Of a stretch of DNA of 35,628 nucleotides, positions 33,155 through 35,628 are shown piece by piece. This DNA comes from Clostridia bacterium (GTDB lineage Bacteria; Bacillota; Clostridia; Oscillospirales; SIG627), in NCBI GenBank assembly GCA_017414535.1, contig JAFQMA010000044.1:117125-152752 (forward strand), written 5' to 3'. Below the pieces are notes generated by a model, which was not told where the DNA came from, ran no database searches, and saw only the letters and a list, made by a program, of their open reading frames with translations. Made by a program: the position numbers and the translations under genes. Position 1 is the stretch's first letter. Each line of letters opens with the position of its first letter.

Positions 33155-34003
33155 TTACTGCGGATCAATATTTGAACATTCCGTTTCTTCCCCTACGGGT
33201 TCTTCTGGTTCGATAGCAACATTTGCCTTATATACATATCCTTTTATTTCCTCTCCGGTTTCGGGATCTGTATATAAAATCTCATAATAGTACGGAACTT
33301 CGTTTACAATAGTTATATTTTGATCGACATCAATATTAATTACAACATTGGAAGTGGCTGTTGCTTCTTCATACATGTTTGATTTCTTAGTCAACACCCC
33401 ACTCACCCAATCGCCTATCACACCTGATGCTATGTTAATTATAATTGCCAACAATATTTGTATAAGTATGAATGCAAGAACTGGATGACGATTCTGCCAT
33501 TCTAGGAACTTTGATTTTACTACTTCTTCGGAATCGCCTGAAACCATAATTTCATGAATACTCTCGTCGAGTTCTTCACGAATATCCTCGGTTAGCAAAT
33601 CGCTGGTTTCGTCTTGATTGAAATCATCACCATATGTGGATAGTGTTTCAGACATCCAATTCCAATCTATAGTGGGCATTTTCCATGCGTCATCTATTAT
33701 AGGCAAGATCTTTTCCATCGTAGGAATTAAGTCTATCGTTTTAGGAATTTGGATGCCGGCAAGCACTGATTGCATGGATGACGCACTTGCTAATAAACTC
33801 GCAGCCGTATCCATTGGAACGATACTTTTCAAAACAGATTGATAGGATTCAACTGCTGCAACAGCACCTGCCATATTTTGCATATATGAAAAATCACGGC
33901 TGATCCTATTCCATGTTTCAAATGCGGATGTCATATTTCGAATAATTCTTTGCGTTTCCCAAATAGAGTCGGGCAGTTCAAATCCCCATGAATTTTTACT
34001 CAA
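33155..34003 (-). CDS. Single-pass membrane protein of unknown function
   Basis: A 282-residue protein. Residues 1-130 are mostly helical, with Ala/Ser/Met-rich stretches (AGAVAAVESYQSVLKSIV, LLASASSMQSVLAGI). An acidic region follows (about 127-165), then HPVLAFILIQILLAIIINIAS, a membrane helix near 174-196, and a C-terminal part with VPYYYEILYTDPETGEEIKG that looks like a small beta or SH3-like domain, ending in an acidic tail. There is no signal peptide, so the N-terminal part is probably cytosolic. No known family was recognised. Spacings of 16 and 31 bases to its neighbours indicate co-transcription. Confidence 0.7.
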   Translation of the reverse strand: MSKNSWGFELPDSIWETQRIIRNMTSAFETWNRISRDFSYMQNMAGAVAAVESYQSVLKSIVPMDTAASLLASASSMQSVLAGIQIPKTIDLIPTMEKILPIIDDAWKMPTIDWNWMSETLSTYGDDFNQDETSDLLTEDIREELDESIHEIMVSGDSEEVVKSKFLEWQNRHPVLAFILIQILLAIIINIASGVIGDWVSGVLTKKSNMYEEATATSNVVINIDVDQNITIVNEVPYYYEILYTDPETGEEIKGYVYKANVAIEPEEPVGEETECSNIDPQ

Positions 34004-34019
34004 ACCATAACCTCCTAGT

Positions 34020-34913
34020 TTATTGCAGTCCTCTCAGTTTTCTGTAGAATGTAGATCTGGAATTGATCTTTACTCTCTTCATTGCCTCTTCGACAGTGAT
34101 TAGGCCTTCATCAAGTTCCCTGGCAACTTGGCGCAGTGCGTTTTCATCTACTTCTATCGGCTTTCTGCCGGTGTACTTACCCTTCTTCTTGGCTTGCTCA
34201 ATACCTTCTTGTCGGTTGGTTGCTCGCTCCCGACGAGATATAATTCTTTGCGTTATCATATACGGAACCATTGCGGCACGTGTCATAGCATCAACTAATA
34301 CTTGACCACTTTGAGTAACCACATCTACTCCGCCTGCAACAATGCTAAACATTCCATCTGCGAGACCTGCCGTTGTATCGGCGATAGTTTCTAAGGATTC
34401 TACAATAACCTTATCTCCGTATTGAAGACCGGATATTACGCCCGACGCAAATTGCTTAACCGTTTTCTCCATACGTCTACGTTCTACAATCAAGTTGTCG
34501 TTAGCTGCTCTCATATTCGTACGAAGAAGCCATTCAAATCGATCGTAGTAATCAAGTCCAACACTTTCAAGCAGCTCCCAAAGGTCTTCGCGGCTTTCGG
34601 AAGGAGTTCTTTCAGAAATAAATGTCGGAATATAATTCACTCTGTAGTAGTCCTTGAGTCTAAGATCCATATCAATACCGGGAATCCCTTGGAATACACT
34701 TGCAGGGAGTCCATCGACAATCTCCCAATAAGGACTGATTACATACTGGAAGTTTTCTTCATCAAACTCCTGATAATCAATCTGTGCAACGCTCACCTTG
34801 TCGCCGTTCTTCATTACCGCCTTGATAATGCCGGAATTAATATACGAAGGGGTTCCTGCAAGCGGCGTTGTTATTCTGTTTATCGGTTGAAAATCATGTC
34901 TTATCGCTTGCAT
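34020..34913 (-). CDS. Protein with serine-recombinase-like C-terminal tail, no catalytic domain
   Basis: A 297-residue protein. The last 64 residues (about 234-297) read like the end of a resolvase/invertase: GIEQAKKKGKYTGRKPIEVD is the usual link between the catalytic domain and the helix-turn-helix, and TVEEAMKRVKINSRSTFYRKL is the HTH. The preceding 230 residues do not contain the resolvase catalytic motifs (no Y-x-R-v-S opening). They instead hold a globular domain with SVAQIDYQEFDEENFQYVIS and PTFISERTPSESREDLWELL, then an Ala/Gly-rich helical stretch. DNA binding through the HTH is likely; the rest is unrecognised. It lies 12 bases after the HipA-like gene. It may be a regulator of the operon. 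Confidence 0.7.
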   Translation of the reverse strand: MQAIRHDFQPINRITTPLAGTPSYINSGIIKAVMKNGDKVSVAQIDYQEFDEENFQYVISPYWEIVDGLPASVFQGIPGIDMDLRLKDYYRVNYIPTFISERTPSESREDLWELLESVGLDYYDRFEWLLRTNMRAANDNLIVERRRMEKTVKQFASGVISGLQYGDKVIVESLETIADTTAGLADGMFSIVAGGVDVVTQSGQVLVDAMTRAAMVPYMITQRIISRRERATNRQEGIEQAKKKGKYTGRKPIEVDENALRQVARELDEGLITVEEAMKRVKINSRSTFYRKLRGLQ

Positions 34914-34925
34914 ATCCTAACCTCC

Positions 34926-35628
34926 TTATTTAAGTTTTAGCTTGTTATAAGATTCAAGCAATATTTTTTCAAATCTTTGTTTCAAAATAGTTTTATAAAA
35001 TTCTCTGCGCGTATCGCTGATGCCTTCAATCGAATCAATCAGTTTATTGATTTTATTTAAGTCAACTCTTTCAGTGATTCTTACAAGTGCATTATTGCAC
35101 TCATCAAACGCAAGACTTGATATAATTTCATAGTAAGAACTTTTCTTGCCCTGATACTTTACCTGTGATGTTGGAAATTTATATATTCTTTGATCGATTT
35201 CGGTTTGGTCATTTAACACCGCTTTAATTTTTTCGTCGGTATTCAACTGAGGGAAAAGGCTGGAACCGTTATCGAATATGGGAGAAAGACGGTATTTATT
35301 ATCCTTCTTTATAAAGCCCCAATTGCTTCCGTGACGGTCAAAATTGGCGATCAACGCATCAACAATAAACATATCCCAAAACAGTTGTATCGTTTGTTCA
35401 ACATCAGTCAGTTTCACGTTGTCGTTAAGCATCTCAATAATATCTTCATAGGAATATTGATATTTTTCTTTATCTTGTTCAAGCGAGCTATCGCCAACAC
35501 CATTGAAAGGAACGAACACCTCATCCTCACCGAGGAAGTCTTTTATTATAACAACATTTTCACCGTTATATAACCCAAGCTGTGTTTCTTGCGTTTCAAT
35601 TCCAAGCATAGAGAATATGTGGCTGCCA
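34926..35628 (-). CDS. HipA-like serine/threonine kinase, C-terminal part (5' end beyond window)
   Basis: The frame is open to the right edge; GSHIFSMLGIETQETQLGLY runs into it, so the N-terminus is outside. The visible 234 residues hold the HipA kinase core: FVDALIANFDRHGSNWGFI (catalytic Asp and Asn in the N-x-DRH-x-x-N pattern) and PIFDNGSSLFP (metal-binding Asp), followed by a helical C-terminal lobe. HipA proteins phosphorylate translation factors or other targets and act as toxins in toxin-antitoxin pairs. Here the next gene encodes an HTH protein, which is the place of a HipB-like partner, although it is unlike HipB. Many gut Clostridia carry such CtkA/HipA-like kinases in accessory loci. 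Confidence 0.85.
   Translation of the reverse strand, partial: GSHIFSMLGIETQETQLGLYNGENVVIIKDFLGEDEVFVPFNGVGDSSLEQDKEKYQYSYEDIIEMLNDNVKLTDVEQTIQLFWDMFIVDALIANFDRHGSNWGFIKKDNKYRLSPIFDNGSSLFPQLNTDEKIKAVLNDQTEIDQRIYKFPTSQVKYQGKKSSYYEIISSLAFDECNNALVRITERVDLNKINKLIDSIEGISDTRREFYKTILKQRFEKILLESYNKLKLK

Noticed and set aside
31638..35628. CRISPR array or integrase gene in the island
   Set aside because: No regularly spaced repeats, and no tyrosine or complete serine recombinase catalytic domain was seen within the window.

Overview
The window looks like a spore-forming member of the class Clostridia, probably a gut lineage related to Oscillospirales or Christensenellales. The evidence is a set of sporulation genes (yqfC, yqfD, a SleB-type cortex hydrolase, YlbJ-like and YtvI-like membrane proteins), Firmicute gene order (yqfC-yqfD-phoH-ybeY-era-recO; rpsF-ssb-rpsR), strong Shine-Dalgarno sites, SigA-type promoters, and a fairly GC-rich core with an AT-rich accessory segment at the right end. 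Taxonomy is inferred from gene content only.

Layout. Positions 1-3005 (minus strand) carry recA, a long-form prs, recX and the start of rimO; recA has its own promoter. Positions 3120-13932 (minus) hold eleven tightly packed or overlapping genes that read as one transcription unit from a promoter near 14000: tmk, a DJ-1 family gene, a CPBP protease, mltG, rmuC, smpB, lepA, hemW, a lipoprotein, a yqhQ-like gene and prmC. Positions 14102-15854 (plus) carry an FMN-reductase-like protein and a YtvI/AI-2E permease, each closed by a hairpin terminator. Positions 15905-17581 (minus) form rpsF-ssb-rpsR-secG-rpmB behind a consensus promoter and a structured leader. A SleB-type hydrolase follows, then the minus-strand block yqfC-yqfD-phoH-ybeY-era-recO-mutS2 (25683-18687). 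A plus-strand YlbJ-like gene and a small Cys-rich protein lie next, then malic enzyme, then a DUF2156 protein, a GH25 lysozyme and a PnuC-like transporter. An AbrB-type regulator with a zinc ribbon is divergent from that last group.

The right end (about 31640-35628) differs from the rest. It opens with the 5' half of a tRNA-Pro(TGG) broken just after the anticodon loop. About 160 bases of AT-rich non-coding DNA follow, then a complete but divergent tRNA-Pro(TGG) with a terminator. Beyond it is an AT-rich minus-strand operon of five genes, in transcription order: a HipA-like kinase (cut by the window edge), a protein with a serine-recombinase-type C-terminal tail but no catalytic domain, a single-pass membrane protein, a SprT-like HExxH metalloprotease-like protein, and a small protein with a papain/transglutaminase-like Cys-His-Asp pattern. 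This looks like a mobile or defence-type island anchored at a tRNA-Pro gene and is the most novel part of the window. Its function cannot be set from sequence alone.
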